Shown here in pieces: positions 49,762 to 57,663 of a stretch of DNA of 64,000 nucleotides. The position numbers and the translations under genes were made by a program. Origin of the DNA: Clostridiales bacterium. Lineage in GTDB: Bacteria; Bacillota; Clostridia; Oscillospirales; Oscillospiraceae. Under the pieces are notes generated by a model that was given only the letters and a program-made list of their open reading frames with translations, searched no databases and was not told where the DNA came from. Location of the stretch: the NCBI GenBank assembly GCA_029265405.1, contig JAJUJI010000005.1:1-64000 (forward strand). The letters are read 5' to 3'. Within the stretch, counting starts at the first letter, position 1, and every line of letters starts with the position of its first letter.

Positions 49762-50325
49762 TCAGCTCTCGCCCGGCCCGCGCCCCCGGCTCAGCCGGGC
49801 CTCGTTTTCGGCGACGTACCGGCTTATCCACCTCAGGACCTCCGGCTCGGCCAGCGGAACGCCGCCAAGCTCCCTTCTCAGCTCGGCCGTGGAAAGCTCG
49901 AAGCTTCCTCCGCCGCTTTTTCTCCTGTAGGTGATGTCCGCGTCCGGCGCGCCCTGCACAAGGGCCGCCAGAGTGGCCGCCATGTCGCCAAGAGGCGGCC
50001 TGTCTATGCTGTCCAGCCTGAAGGTGGCCCACACCCTCGTGCCCCGTCCCTTTTCGCTCTCAAGCCGGAAAAAGCCGCCGCTCTGCTCGGCCTCCTGCTT
50101 GAACAGGGCCAGCCCCAAGCCCACACGCCTTGTCTTTCTGGTGGTGAAAAATGGGTCGGCCGCCAGGGCCGCCTGCTCCGGTTCCATGCCGGCGCCGTCG
50201 TCGCTCACCGCTATTTCAAGCGTGTTTTCGGCCTCGGACTCGGCCACGTCTATCTCGATGCGCCGCGCCCCCGCCGCTATGGAGTTTTGGGCCAGGTCCA
50301 GCACGTTCAGGGCCAGCTCCTTCAT
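49762..50325 (-). CDS. Stand-alone GHKL ATPase (histidine-kinase-like) in the hydrogenase operon
   Basis: The 187-residue protein has an N-box (LALNVLDLAQNSIAAGA, 4-20), G1 box DDGAGM (about 43-48) and G2 GVGLGLAL (about 68-75), but no His phosphorylation domain or sensor. The C-terminal 80 residues (ATLAALVQGAPDADITYRR...) are a small added domain. Genes of this type recur in NADH-hydrogenase operons, where they might phosphorylate a partner or act as an anti-sigma-type binder. It is 3 bases after hydC. Confidence 0.85.
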   Translation of the reverse strand: MKELALNVLDLAQNSIAAGARRIEIDVAESEAENTLEIAVSDDGAGMEPEQAALAADPFFTTRKTRRVGLGLALFKQEAEQSGGFFRLESEKGRGTRVWATFRLDSIDRPPLGDMAATLAALVQGAPDADITYRRKSGGGSFELSTAELRRELGGVPLAEPEVLRWISRYVAENEARLSRGRGPGES

Positions 50326-50328
50326 GCC

Positions 50329-50835
50329 CTATTTCTTCCCGTCCAGGTAGCCGTCTATTATAGCGTCCACGTTGTCCGGCACGATGCGGCCGTACACGTC
50401 GCCGTTTACTATCATGACCGGGGCCAGGCCGCAGGCGCCCACGCAGCGCGTTGCGTCGACCGAAAATTTTCCGTCGGGGGTTATCTCGCCCGCCTTGCAG
50501 CCCGTCTTCCTGCACACCCGCTCGAGTATGGCCCCCGAGCCCTTGACGTAGCATGCGGTGCCCAGGCACACGCTTATCTGCACCTCCCCCTTGGGATTGT
50601 GCGTAAACTGGGCGTAGAACGAAGATACACCGTAGACCTCCGTAAGCGGCACGCCCAGCCCCTCGGCTATCATTATCTGCACCTCCTCGGGCAGATAGCC
50701 GTAGATCTCCTGCGCCTCCTGCATTACCGGCATCGTCGCCCCGGGCTCGCCCCTGTGCCTCTCTATGGCGGCCCTGAGCCTTTCCTCCTGCTCCCTCGTG
50801 CCCCGGAAGGGGACGAGAGTCTTCCTGTTCGGCAT
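50329..50835 (-). CDS. hydC: Hydrogenase subunit HydC (NuoE-like, 2Fe-2S)
   Basis: The 168-residue subunit has the helical NuoE N-terminus (MPVMQEAQEIYGYLPEEVQIMIAEGL in parts, near 35) and the thioredoxin-like 2Fe-2S domain with Cys at SVCLGTACYVKGSG (about 89 and 94) and ATRCVGACGLAPVMIVN (about 130 and 134). It completes the HydABC trimer. It is the first gene of the hydrogenase unit proper. An AT-rich region with TATAAT on the minus strand (50863-50868) lies upstream but no convincing -35. Confidence 0.95.
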   Translation of the reverse strand: MPNRKTLVPFRGTREQEERLRAAIERHRGEPGATMPVMQEAQEIYGYLPEEVQIMIAEGLGVPLTEVYGVSSFYAQFTHNPKGEVQISVCLGTACYVKGSGAILERVCRKTGCKAGEITPDGKFSVDATRCVGACGLAPVMIVNGDVYGRIVPDNVDAIIDGYLDGKK

Positions 50836-51007
50836 CAGCCTTTTTCCTCCTTGCGTTTGAAAATTATATGATAATTAAAAAATTAACGCTCCGATGCACA
50901 AGTCAAGCCATGCCAAAAAAATCCTGTCTGTTCAAATGAACAATATAACAGCCTTCAGGCCCTATTTCAAGCCTGTTTGCGCAATATTTTCCATGCTCCG
51001 CGCCGCC

Positions 51008-51739
51008 CTACAATATCCTGAGGCCGGAGCCGCGGCGCAGCGCCTCGATGACCGCGCGCGGCGTCGCCGCCTCGGCCTCGAGCGAGGAGACCCTGCCCCT
51101 AATATGCTCCAGATAATGGGCGTCGGAGTCTGCGACGGCGGCCAGGCCCCTCAGCTCCGGATGGGCCCCGAGCAGCCTGCGCACGCTGGCGGCGGGGGTC
51201 AGCTCCACGGCCGAAAAGCCCATTTCGGGCGCTATGAAGCCGAGATTGGCCAAAACGGAAAAGGAGCTTCTGTCCGCGTGCGCCGGGATGGCTATCCCGC
51301 CGTACGCGCGCAAAAGCTCCGCGGTTTCGTATATGCCTATGGAGGTCGCGTTCATGAGCAGCCTCTCCTCCTCGGCCAGCACCCCGTCCCCGCCGTCCAT
51401 GACAAGCTGCGCGCCGAAGATCTCCGGCCGGTTTTTGACGTCCGGCAGCCTCTCATAAACGTAGCGGCCGAAGCGCTCCGCCGCCTCCAGGTCCGGCAGC
51501 AGGCAGAGCACGTGGACCTCCTCCGCCGTTGTAAGCTCCATGGCGGGAAGGGCGAGCAGGCCGGCGCGCCCGGCGGCCTCCAGCAGGGCCGGGCAGTTGC
51601 GCGTGGAATTGTGGTCGGAAAGGGCGATGACGTCCAGGCCCGCCGCGGCCGCCATGTTGGCTATGTTCGCGGGCGTCATCTCCGCGTCGCCGCAGGGCGA
51701 CAGGCAGGAGTGCATGTGCAGGTCATAATAGAGCTTCAT
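51008..51739 (-). CDS. PHP-domain phosphoesterase-like protein
   Basis: The 243-residue protein has metal motifs DLHMHSCLSPCGD (6-18), IALSDHNSTRN (38-48), LPAMELTT (Glu near 68), IPAHADRSSFS (His about 151) and AVADSDAHYL (Asp/His near 203). PHP enzymes hydrolyse phosphate esters; some act on DNA ends or nucleotides. Here it overlaps the DRTGG-like gene by 17 bases and lies directly upstream of the hydrogenase genes, so a role in the same circuit, perhaps removing a phosphate signal, is inferred. Confidence 0.86.
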   Translation of the reverse strand: MKLYYDLHMHSCLSPCGDAEMTPANIANMAAAAGLDVIALSDHNSTRNCPALLEAAGRAGLLALPAMELTTAEEVHVLCLLPDLEAAERFGRYVYERLPDVKNRPEIFGAQLVMDGGDGVLAEEERLLMNATSIGIYETAELLRAYGGIAIPAHADRSSFSVLANLGFIAPEMGFSAVELTPAASVRRLLGAHPELRGLAAVADSDAHYLEHIRGRVSSLEAEAATPRAVIEALRRGSGLRIL

Positions 51740-52049
51740 GCAGCCTCCAGGACAGCTCGTAAGCGTTCAGCGGGCTAGAGTACAGCGCTATGCCCTCCAG
51801 CTCCGCCCGCCGAAGCAGCTCCGGGTCCGGCTTCACCCCCTCGGCCAGTATCACCATGGAAGCCTCGGCCATGACCGCCACGGCCGCAACGTTTACATTC
51901 GACATTATCGTTATCCAGGCGCAGTCCCTTCCTGCCCTGCCCATGACCCAGCTCAGCAGGTCGCCGGCGTAGCCTCCGGAAACCTCCCTTTCCTCGCCGG
52001 GGCAGAGGCAGTCAAGCCCCAGCCTGCGCGCGGCCTCCGCGTTCGTCAT
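51723..52049 (-). CDS. DRTGG-like small domain protein (second copy)
   Basis: The 108-residue protein has YAGDLLSWVMGRAGRDCAWITIMSNVNVAAVAVMAEASMVILAEGVKPDPELLRRAELEGIALYSS in parts. It is similar in layout to the protein at 53815-54174 (GSDLMSDVLAFAKDQQVLLTGL..., LMDMSCIVLVRNKKPDPEMLALARERGIALLST), so the two are paralogues. DRTGG domains are linked to ligand or CBS-type sensing. It is coupled to the HydS-like gene by ATGA. Confidence 0.78.
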   Translation of the reverse strand: MTNAEAARRLGLDCLCPGEEREVSGGYAGDLLSWVMGRAGRDCAWITIMSNVNVAAVAVMAEASMVILAEGVKPDPELLRRAELEGIALYSSPLNAYELSWRLHEALL

Positions 52050-53362
52050 TCCTTTTCCTCCCTCCTGAAGGGCGGGGGCAAAAACTCGTCCGGGTTCGCC
52101 ATCGCGCCGCCGCCCATCTTTTCCCTGAAGCGGAAGATGCAGTCGTCCTCGGAGGCCTTGCCCAGCACTATGTCCTCGGCCAGGGCGCGGCAGGAGGGCG
52201 CGCCGCAGGAGCCGCAGTCCAGGCCAGGCAGCTCCTTTCTAAGCTCCTCAATGCGGGCGTATTTCTCCATGGCCTCCGCCCTGTCGCCCACTATCTCGTA
52301 TATCGGCTCGTACTCCAGCTTTTTCGCGCCCCTCAGCGAGGCGGGCGCGAAGGGCTCGGGCTTGGCCGGCGCGGCGGAGCCCTTCCTTCCGCGCAGCAGC
52401 CCGGCCAGGTTCTCCCTGGCTATATATGGGTTTTCCACGGTCAGGCAGCCGCCTATGCAGCCCTGGTTGCAGGCGTTGAGCTCGATGAAGTCCACCTCGG
52501 ACAGGCTCCCGTCCTCGACGCTCTCCAGCACGCTTATCACGTTTTCTATGCCGTCCACGTAAAGCTTCCTGTCCGGCGCCAGCGCCGACGTCTCGCCGCC
52601 TGACCTGGCCCAGCCTATGCCCTCCGCGCCCGAGCGCGCCAGCGGCGGCGGGTCCTTTATGTCCTTCAAAACGGGCAGCAGCCTTTTATATACCTCCGTC
52701 ATGGACAGGCAGCCGTCGGCGACGGGCCTGTCCAGCAGCAGCGGGTTCCTCGCCGCCGTCACCTTGGCCGGGCAGGGGGTGATGAAGAAAACGCCTATCT
52801 CCTCCGGCCGGAGGCCCGTTTTTTCGGCGGCCTCCCTCCTTGCGGCTATGGCCGCCGCCTCGAAGGGCGCTATCAGGTCTATCACGTTCGGTATAAGGGC
52901 CGGAAACCTTATGCAGATAAGCCTGACCACCGCCGGGCAGGCCGAGGAGATGGCCGGCCGGGGCCTCGAGCCCTCCGCCAGCGCCCGGCGCGTGGCCTCG
53001 GAGATAAGCTCGGCGCCGCGCGACACTTCCCATACCGCATCGAAGCCTATCCTCAGCAGCCCGGCCAGCACCCTGTCCGCGCCGTCCAGGTTCCTGAACT
53101 GGGCGTAGAGGGAGGGCGCGGGCAGCGCCACCTTATGCTTGTAGTCCCCGAGCCGCTCCGGCGGGTCGCACTCGGCCTTCTTTGCCTTGTGGGGGCAGAC
53201 CCGTATGCAGATGCCGCAGTCTATGCACCTTTCGCTGATTATCTGCGCCCGGCCCCTGCGCACCCGTATGGCCTCGGTGGGGCAGTGCTTTATGCAGGTG
53301 GTGCAGCCCCTGCACTTGTCCCTGTCCAGCTTAACCGAATGGAATATCTGCCTGTCCGGCAT
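52046..53362 (-). CDS. HydS-like (putative sensory) [FeFe] hydrogenase
   Basis: The 438-residue protein has two N-terminal 4Fe-4S motifs (Cys-17, 20, 23, 27; Cys-46, 49, 52, 56), a hydrogenase-like core and a C-terminal Fe-S motif LDCGSCGAPSCRALAEDIVLG (Cys-383, 386, 391, Cys-408). H-cluster motifs are changed: L1 is SSACPAVV (Ala-141 in place of first Cys, Cys-142), L2 TPCPAK (Cys-197), L3 ELNACNQGCIGGC (Cys-298, 302). The Cys-to-Ala at L1 is reported for the sensory hydrogenase HydS of T. maritima. No PAS domain. Likely senses H2 or redox state. Confidence 0.83.
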   Translation of the reverse strand: MPDRQIFHSVKLDRDKCRGCTTCIKHCPTEAIRVRRGRAQIISERCIDCGICIRVCPHKAKKAECDPPERLGDYKHKVALPAPSLYAQFRNLDGADRVLAGLLRIGFDAVWEVSRGAELISEATRRALAEGSRPRPAISSACPAVVRLICIRFPALIPNVIDLIAPFEAAAIAARREAAEKTGLRPEEIGVFFITPCPAKVTAARNPLLLDRPVADGCLSMTEVYKRLLPVLKDIKDPPPLARSGAEGIGWARSGGETSALAPDRKLYVDGIENVISVLESVEDGSLSEVDFIELNACNQGCIGGCLTVENPYIARENLAGLLRGRKGSAAPAKPEPFAPASLRGAKKLEYEPIYEIVGDRAEAMEKYARIEELRKELPGLDCGSCGAPSCRALAEDIVLGKASEDDCIFRFREKMGGGAMANPDEFLPPPFRREEKE

Positions 53363-53402
53363 GGGCCGCGCCCCCTCCCTTCTTCCGCGCCGGCCGCCGG
53401 CG

Positions 53403-53822
53403 CTACAGCCTTACAATCATGGTTATCTTCGTGCCCCGGCCGGCGGCGGTTTCTATATCCAGCTCGTCGGAGCACCTTTTCATGTTCGGCAGCCCCATGC
53501 CCGCCCCGAAGCCAAGCTCCCTTACCCTCGGCGGCGCGGTGGAGTAGCCCTCCCTCATGGCGGCCTCCACGTCCGCTATGCCGGGGCCGTCGTCCTCTAT
53601 CGTAATTTTAATCCGCTCCGGGCTGACAAGCACCTCGGCCCTGCCGCCCCCGGCGTGTATCACGGCGTTCATCTCGCCCTCGTACATGCACACGGAGCAG
53701 CGCCTTATTGTCTCCGGCTCTATGCCCATCTGGCGCAGGGCCTTCTTCATCGCGACGGAGGCCTCCCCCGCGGAGGAGAAATCGTCCCCGTCTATGTCGT
53801 AGCTAAGGCGCACCTCAGGCAT
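53403..53822 (-). CDS. Anti-sigma-factor-like GHKL ATPase (RsbW type)
   Basis: The 139-residue protein has CSVCMYEGEMNAVIHAGGG (N-box, about 42-60, with E and N), EDDGPGIAD (G1, about 77) and GFGAGMGLPNMKRCSDELDIETAAGRGT in parts (G2). It resembles serine-kinase anti-sigma proteins. There is no partner sigma or anti-anti-sigma gene in view. It overlaps the DRTGG gene by 8 bases. A signalling role with the HydS-like protein is inferred. Confidence 0.87.
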   Translation of the reverse strand: MPEVRLSYDIDGDDFSSAGEASVAMKKALRQMGIEPETIRRCSVCMYEGEMNAVIHAGGGRAEVLVSPERIKITIEDDGPGIADVEAAMREGYSTAPPRVRELGFGAGMGLPNMKRCSDELDIETAAGRGTKITMIVRL

Positions 53823-54174
53823 TTTCGGGAAGGCCCCTGTCCTTCAGCCCGGCGGCGTAGAGCAGGCCGCAGGACAAAAACATGGTCTTGTTTGTGGAAA
53901 GGAGCGCTATGCCCCTCTCCCGGGCGAGGGCGAGCATCTCCGGGTCCGGCTTTTTGTTGCGCACGAGGACTATGCAGCTCATGTCCATGAGCTCGGCCGT
54001 GCGCACGGCCTGCGCGTTGACAAGGCCGGTAAGCAGCACCTGCTGGTCCTTCGCGAAGGCCAGCACGTCGCTCATGAGGTCCGAGCCGAAGGCGGATGTG
54101 ACCTCCCTGTCCAGCTTGTCCTCGCCGCAGCAAACCTCCGCCTCCAGTATGCCGGCGACATCTCTTATCGTCAT
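53815..54174 (-). CDS. DRTGG-domain protein
   Basis: The 119-residue protein starts MTIRDVAGILEAEVCCGEDKLDREVTSAFGSDLMSDVL in parts, typical of DRTGG units, and ends with a short helix. It resembles the protein at 51723-52049. It heads the sensory gene group. Probably binds a nucleotide or other small ligand; this is inferred from the family. Confidence 0.83.
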   Translation of the reverse strand: MTIRDVAGILEAEVCCGEDKLDREVTSAFGSDLMSDVLAFAKDQQVLLTGLVNAQAVRTAELMDMSCIVLVRNKKPDPEMLALARERGIALLSTNKTMFLSCGLLYAAGLKDRGLPENA

Positions 54175-54221
54175 ATCTGACCGTCCCTTCCGCGCTGCGC
54201 CGAAGCCTTTTGCGGCGCGGC

Positions 54222-55148
54222 CTACTTAAGGAAGCCCGCGAGTATCCTCTCCTCGGCTTCCTTTTCCGTCAGTCCGAGCGTCATCAGCTTCAGGAGCTGG
54301 TCGCCGGCTATCTTGCCTATGGCCGCCTCGTGGACGAGCTGGGCGCTGACGTGCCTGGCGTTTATCGCCGGTATGGAGCTGACCTTGGCCCGGCCCATTA
54401 TGATGCTGTCGCACTGGACGTGGGCGAAGCACTCGGCGCCGCCCGTGACCTTGGGATAGAAGGTCTGCTCCGACTCGTCCTGCGCGACGCTCCTTGATAT
54501 GACCCTGGCCCGGGAGCCGTCGCCCTCCAGCATTATCTCCATATCCGAAACCGCCGTCTGCCTACCGTGGGTGAGCAGCTTTTCCAGCACGAGAACCTCG
54601 CCGCCGGCCTTGGCGTAGATTTTGGTGCTGCGCCTCGTGCTGTCCACGCCCCTGATCTGGGAGGTGTCCATCTCTACCCTGGCCCCCTCCTCCAGATAAA
54701 CCACCGTGGAGGGGTTCATTATCCTCTCGCCGGTTCCCTCGCCCTCCCCGTAGTGCTTCTCCACGTATTTTATTCTGGCGTTTTTGCCCACGTAGAAGGT
54801 GTGCACTCCGTCGTGCTGGGCGGTGTCGCAGCCGCTGTTGTGTATGCCGCAACCGGCGATTATGATTACGTCGCTGTCCTCACCGACGTAGAAATCGTTG
54901 TAGACAAGCTCGCTGTAGCCGGTTTTCGTGATTATCACCGGTATGTGCACGCTCTCGTTTTTCGTGCCCGGCTTTATCCTTATGTCTATGCCCGGCTTGT
55001 CGGTCTTAGTGCTTATCTCTATGTTTTCCGTGGAGTTGCGGCCGCCGAGCTGGCCGTTTTCGCGTATGTTGTAGGCGCCCTCGGGTATCTTGTGCAGGTC
55101 CGCTATCTGCCTGAGCAGGTTCATTTCAAGCGCGCTGAGCTTGCTCAT
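54222..55148 (-). CDS. smsB: SmsB, SufB/SufD-like Fe-S scaffold of the minimal SMS system
   Basis: The 308-residue protein has a beta-helix SufBD core: DVIIIAGCGIHNSGCDTAQHDGVHTFYVGKNARIKYVEKHYGEG in parts (about 95-140), then VYLEEGARVEMDTSQIRGVDSTRR and a C-terminal NARHVSAQLVHEAAIGKIAGDQLLKLMTLGLTEKEAEERILAGFL in parts. It is shorter than SufB (about 480). No SufS, SufU or SufD is near, so it fits the two-gene SMS system, thought to be ancestral. Its ATG overlaps smsC by ATGA. It likely supplies clusters to the hydrogenases downstream. Confidence 0.88.
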   Translation of the reverse strand: MSKLSALEMNLLRQIADLHKIPEGAYNIRENGQLGGRNSTENIEISTKTDKPGIDIRIKPGTKNESVHIPVIITKTGYSELVYNDFYVGEDSDVIIIAGCGIHNSGCDTAQHDGVHTFYVGKNARIKYVEKHYGEGEGTGERIMNPSTVVYLEEGARVEMDTSQIRGVDSTRRSTKIYAKAGGEVLVLEKLLTHGRQTAVSDMEIMLEGDGSRARVISRSVAQDESEQTFYPKVTGGAECFAHVQCDSIIMGRAKVSSIPAINARHVSAQLVHEAAIGKIAGDQLLKLMTLGLTEKEAEERILAGFLK

Positions 55149-55870
55149 ACCAAAGCCTCCTTAATGGCGCAGTCCACGGCCACGTCCCCTATGTGGGGGA
55201 GTATGTCGCCCGCCGCGCCGGTTTGCGTCACCCTGCCTCCCGCCACAAGGACCACCTCGTCGGCCAGCCTGATTATCCGCTCCTGGTGCGAGATGATGAT
55301 TATGGTGCTGTCGCTTCTCTTGTGTATGGCCTCGAAGGTCTGCGTCAGCTTTGAAAAGCTCCAAAGGTCTATGCCCGCCTCCGGCTCGTCGAAGATCATC
55401 AGCGAGCTGTTTCGCGCAAGGATGGTCGCTATCTCTATGCGCTTGAGCTCCCCGCCGGAGAGGGAGGCGTCTATCTCCCTGTCTATATAGTCCTCCGTGC
55501 ACAGCCCCACCTTCACCAGATAGGCGCAGCACTCGTTTGGCGTCAGCTTCCTGCCGGCGGCTATGCTTAAAAGCTCCGTCACCTGAAGCCCCTTGAAGCG
55601 CGGCGGATGCTGGAAGCCGTAGCTTATCCCGAGCCTAGCCCTTTCCGTCACGGAAAGGCCGATGAGCTCCGTCCCGTTGAATTTGATGCTGCCGGACGCG
55701 GGCTCTATAAGGCCCATGACGGCCTTTGCCAGCGTCGTCTTGCCGCCGCCGTTCGGCCCGGTTATGACGACCAGCCTGCCCCGCTCCACATCCAAATCGA
55801 TGCCGCCGAGTATCTCCCGCCCGCCGCCGGCATCCTCGACGGCGTAGCGCAGCCCCCTTATGCTTAGCAT
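55145..55870 (-). CDS. smsC: SmsC, SufC-like ATPase
   Basis: The 241-residue ABC-type ATPase drives Fe-S assembly with SmsB. Walker A GPNGGGKTT (about 38-46), Q-loop, FQHPPRFKGLQVTELL (about 88), signature SLSGGELKRIEIATIL (about 138), Walker B LMIFDEPEAGIDL (about 158-170) and ISHQERI (H-loop). The FQ-P loop and EAG-D text after Walker B are typical of SufC. It starts immediately after the diacylglycerol kinase stop. Confidence 0.93.
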   Translation of the reverse strand: MLSIRGLRYAVEDAGGGREILGGIDLDVERGRLVVITGPNGGGKTTLAKAVMGLIEPASGSIKFNGTELIGLSVTERARLGISYGFQHPPRFKGLQVTELLSIAAGRKLTPNECCAYLVKVGLCTEDYIDREIDASLSGGELKRIEIATILARNSSLMIFDEPEAGIDLWSFSKLTQTFEAIHKRSDSTIIIISHQERIIRLADEVVLVAGGRVTQTGAAGDILPHIGDVAVDCAIKEALV

Positions 55871-55871
55871 G

Positions 55872-56771
55872 TCAGCTCTCCTTTGGTTTCAATATCTTTA
55901 TGGCCCTGCGGCAATTGGTAAGGTGCGCGCGCTCAAGCACTCCCCCGTTTTCGCCGTCCACCGTCCAGGCGGCGGGCGGCTCGCAGCTCACGGTTATGTC
56001 GGAGGCCTTCAGGAACAATATCTGGTCGCCGTCGTAATGCCTGGCCGCTATGTCGTGCAGCAGCCTTTGCAGCGCGGCGAGGCTCTTGGGCGTCCTTATC
56101 ATGATGACCTCGAACAGGCCGTCGCCCAGATCCACCTCGCTGCCGCTCAGCTTCAGCACGCCGCCCACCGACAGCGCGTTAGAAACCGCGCCGAAGATGA
56201 AGTCGCCCTCGAAGTCCCCCCGCTCCGTGCTGACGGCGGCGCGGTAGGGCCGCAGCTCGCCGAGGCCCTTCAGGCCCTCCAGCAGGTAGGCCGTGTAGCC
56301 CAGCAGGTTCTTCGCCTCCTGCGGGGCCGAGTAGGAGGCCTTTGTGAAGCTGCCGAAGGAGGCCACGTAGGAAAAATAGCGGTCCCCGTTGAAGCAGCCG
56401 ACGTCTATCTCCACCGGCTCGCCCTCCAGCACCGTTTCGGCGGCTCGGATTATGCTCCTGGGTATGCCCAGGCCCGCCGCGAAGTCGTTGGTCGTGCCTG
56501 CCGGTATATAGCCGAGCACCGGCGGGTTTTCAAGCCGCATGAGGCCGTTTATCACCTCGCTCAGCGTCCCGTCGCCCCCGAAGGCCACTACGCAGTCGTA
56601 GCCCGCGCCCTCCTCCGCCGCCACCCGCGTCGCGTCCCCCCTGGCCTGGGTGCTGTAGACGTAAACGTTGTAGTCGCTCTTGAAAATCACGCCCGCCGCT
56701 TCAAGGAAGGTGTTCTGGGCCAGGAAGGTGCCGGCCCTGGGATTTCTCACGACAAGCATGCGCCTTGACAT
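55872..56771 (-). CDS. Diacylglycerol kinase-like lipid kinase (DagK/YegS family)
   Basis: The 299-residue protein has VVAFGGDGTLSEVINGL (about 62-78, GGDGT nucleotide motif), VLGYIPAGTTNDFAAGLGIP (about 87-106) and EIDVGCFNGDRYFSYVASFG (about 128). It phosphorylates diacylglycerol or a related lipid and recycles lipids after wall-polymer synthesis. Length is typical. GGGAGGCACT precedes the ATG. Confidence 0.92.
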   Translation of the reverse strand: MSRRMLVVRNPRAGTFLAQNTFLEAAGVIFKSDYNVYVYSTQARGDATRVAAEEGAGYDCVVAFGGDGTLSEVINGLMRLENPPVLGYIPAGTTNDFAAGLGIPRSIIRAAETVLEGEPVEIDVGCFNGDRYFSYVASFGSFTKASYSAPQEAKNLLGYTAYLLEGLKGLGELRPYRAAVSTERGDFEGDFIFGAVSNALSVGGVLKLSGSEVDLGDGLFEVIMIRTPKSLAALQRLLHDIAARHYDGDQILFLKASDITVSCEPPAAWTVDGENGGVLERAHLTNCRRAIKILKPKES

Positions 56772-56790
56772 AGTGCCTCCCGATAAGCCT

Positions 56791-57369
56791 TCAGTCCTTG
56801 AGGACTATCCCGGTTGTGTCGCCGAAAAGGGCGGCTGCGTTTATCTCGTCGTAGTCCACATGGACGAAGGTGGCGTGCGTCGGCCCGACGCGGCACTCCA
56901 CGTTGTCAAAGACAAGCCCCCGCTCCCCTCCGACCTTTATTTTCACCACGTCGCCGTCCTTGACGCCGTATTTGGCCCCGTCCTCCGGCGAGCAATGCAG
57001 GTGCCGCTTTGCCACGATTACTCCCTTGTCTATGGTAACGGTCCCCTTGGGCCCGATTATCGTGCAGCCGGGGCTGCCCTCAAGGTCGCCGCTGAGCCTG
57101 ATGGGCGGCTCGAAGCCCACCTTCCTCGCGTCTGTAAAGGAAAGCTCCACCTGAGTCTCCTTCCGCGCAGGGCCCAGCACCGACATCCCGCTTATCGTCC
57201 CCTTGGGGCCGACTATGTCCACCTTGGAAGTCGAAGCATATTGGCCCGGCTGGGACAGATACTTCTTCGGCTCAAGCTCGAAGCCCTTTCCGAACAAAAT
57301 ATCCAGATGCTCCCTCGACAGGTGCACATGCTTTCCCGAACCCTCGACGGTTACCTTGAATTCCTCCAT
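56791..57369 (-). CDS. pduL: Phosphate acyltransferase PduL
   Basis: The 192-residue enzyme swaps CoA and phosphate on acetyl or propionyl groups. Zinc-binding and family motifs: SGKHVHLSREHLDILFGKG (about 11-29; His-14, His-16), GQYASTSKVDIVGPKG (about 42), GPARKETQVELSFTDARK (about 65), VIVAKRHLHCSPEDGAKYGV (about 117-136; His-123/125) and GPTHATFVHVDYDEINAAAL. There is no microcompartment shell gene in view, so it is probably the cytosolic housekeeping phosphotransacetylase, feeding acetate kinase. The unit likely starts just upstream; no clear promoter was placed. Confidence 0.94.
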   Translation of the reverse strand: MEEFKVTVEGSGKHVHLSREHLDILFGKGFELEPKKYLSQPGQYASTSKVDIVGPKGTISGMSVLGPARKETQVELSFTDARKVGFEPPIRLSGDLEGSPGCTIIGPKGTVTIDKGVIVAKRHLHCSPEDGAKYGVKDGDVVKIKVGGERGLVFDNVECRVGPTHATFVHVDYDEINAAALFGDTTGIVLKD

Positions 57370-57663
57370 TAGCGCAAAACCTCTTTTTTATATATGATTT
57401 CATTAAGAGTGTACCACCATTCGGCGGAAATTACAATAGCGGCCGGCCCGCTAAACCTACAAGATTGAGCTGTTTATATGCAAAAATATGTGGCTCTTGC
57501 CCAAGGCTTCAAACCGGCCCGTCACAGCCTACAAAGCGCCCCGGAGCTTTTTGGTTATTTTGCCGCAGATAATGCTTCCCTGTTAAAAACTAAAGCTTGA
57601 AATAAAAAATATACTTATTATAATGGTATAAGCTGAGCGGCAATTATGCATGGGAGTTGAAAA
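57370..57663. other. AT-rich intergenic region between divergent pduL and activase genes
   Basis: The 294 bases hold the promoter at 57597-57624 for the rightward genes. The rest is AT-richer than the coding DNA. An AT-rich box at 57386-57410 could contain the leftward promoter. No RNA gene or repeat unit is recognised. Confidence 0.5.
57597..57624 (+). promoter_or_regulatory. Promoter of the dehydratase-activase pair
   Basis: TTGAAA (57597-57602), 16 bases, TATAAT (57619-57624). GGGAG lies 8 bases before the ATG at 57664. Confidence 0.72.

Noticed and set aside
56791-57369. Bacterial microcompartment locus suggested by PduL
   Set aside because: No shell protein or encapsulated enzyme gene is near; PduL also occurs as a cytosolic phosphotransacetylase.
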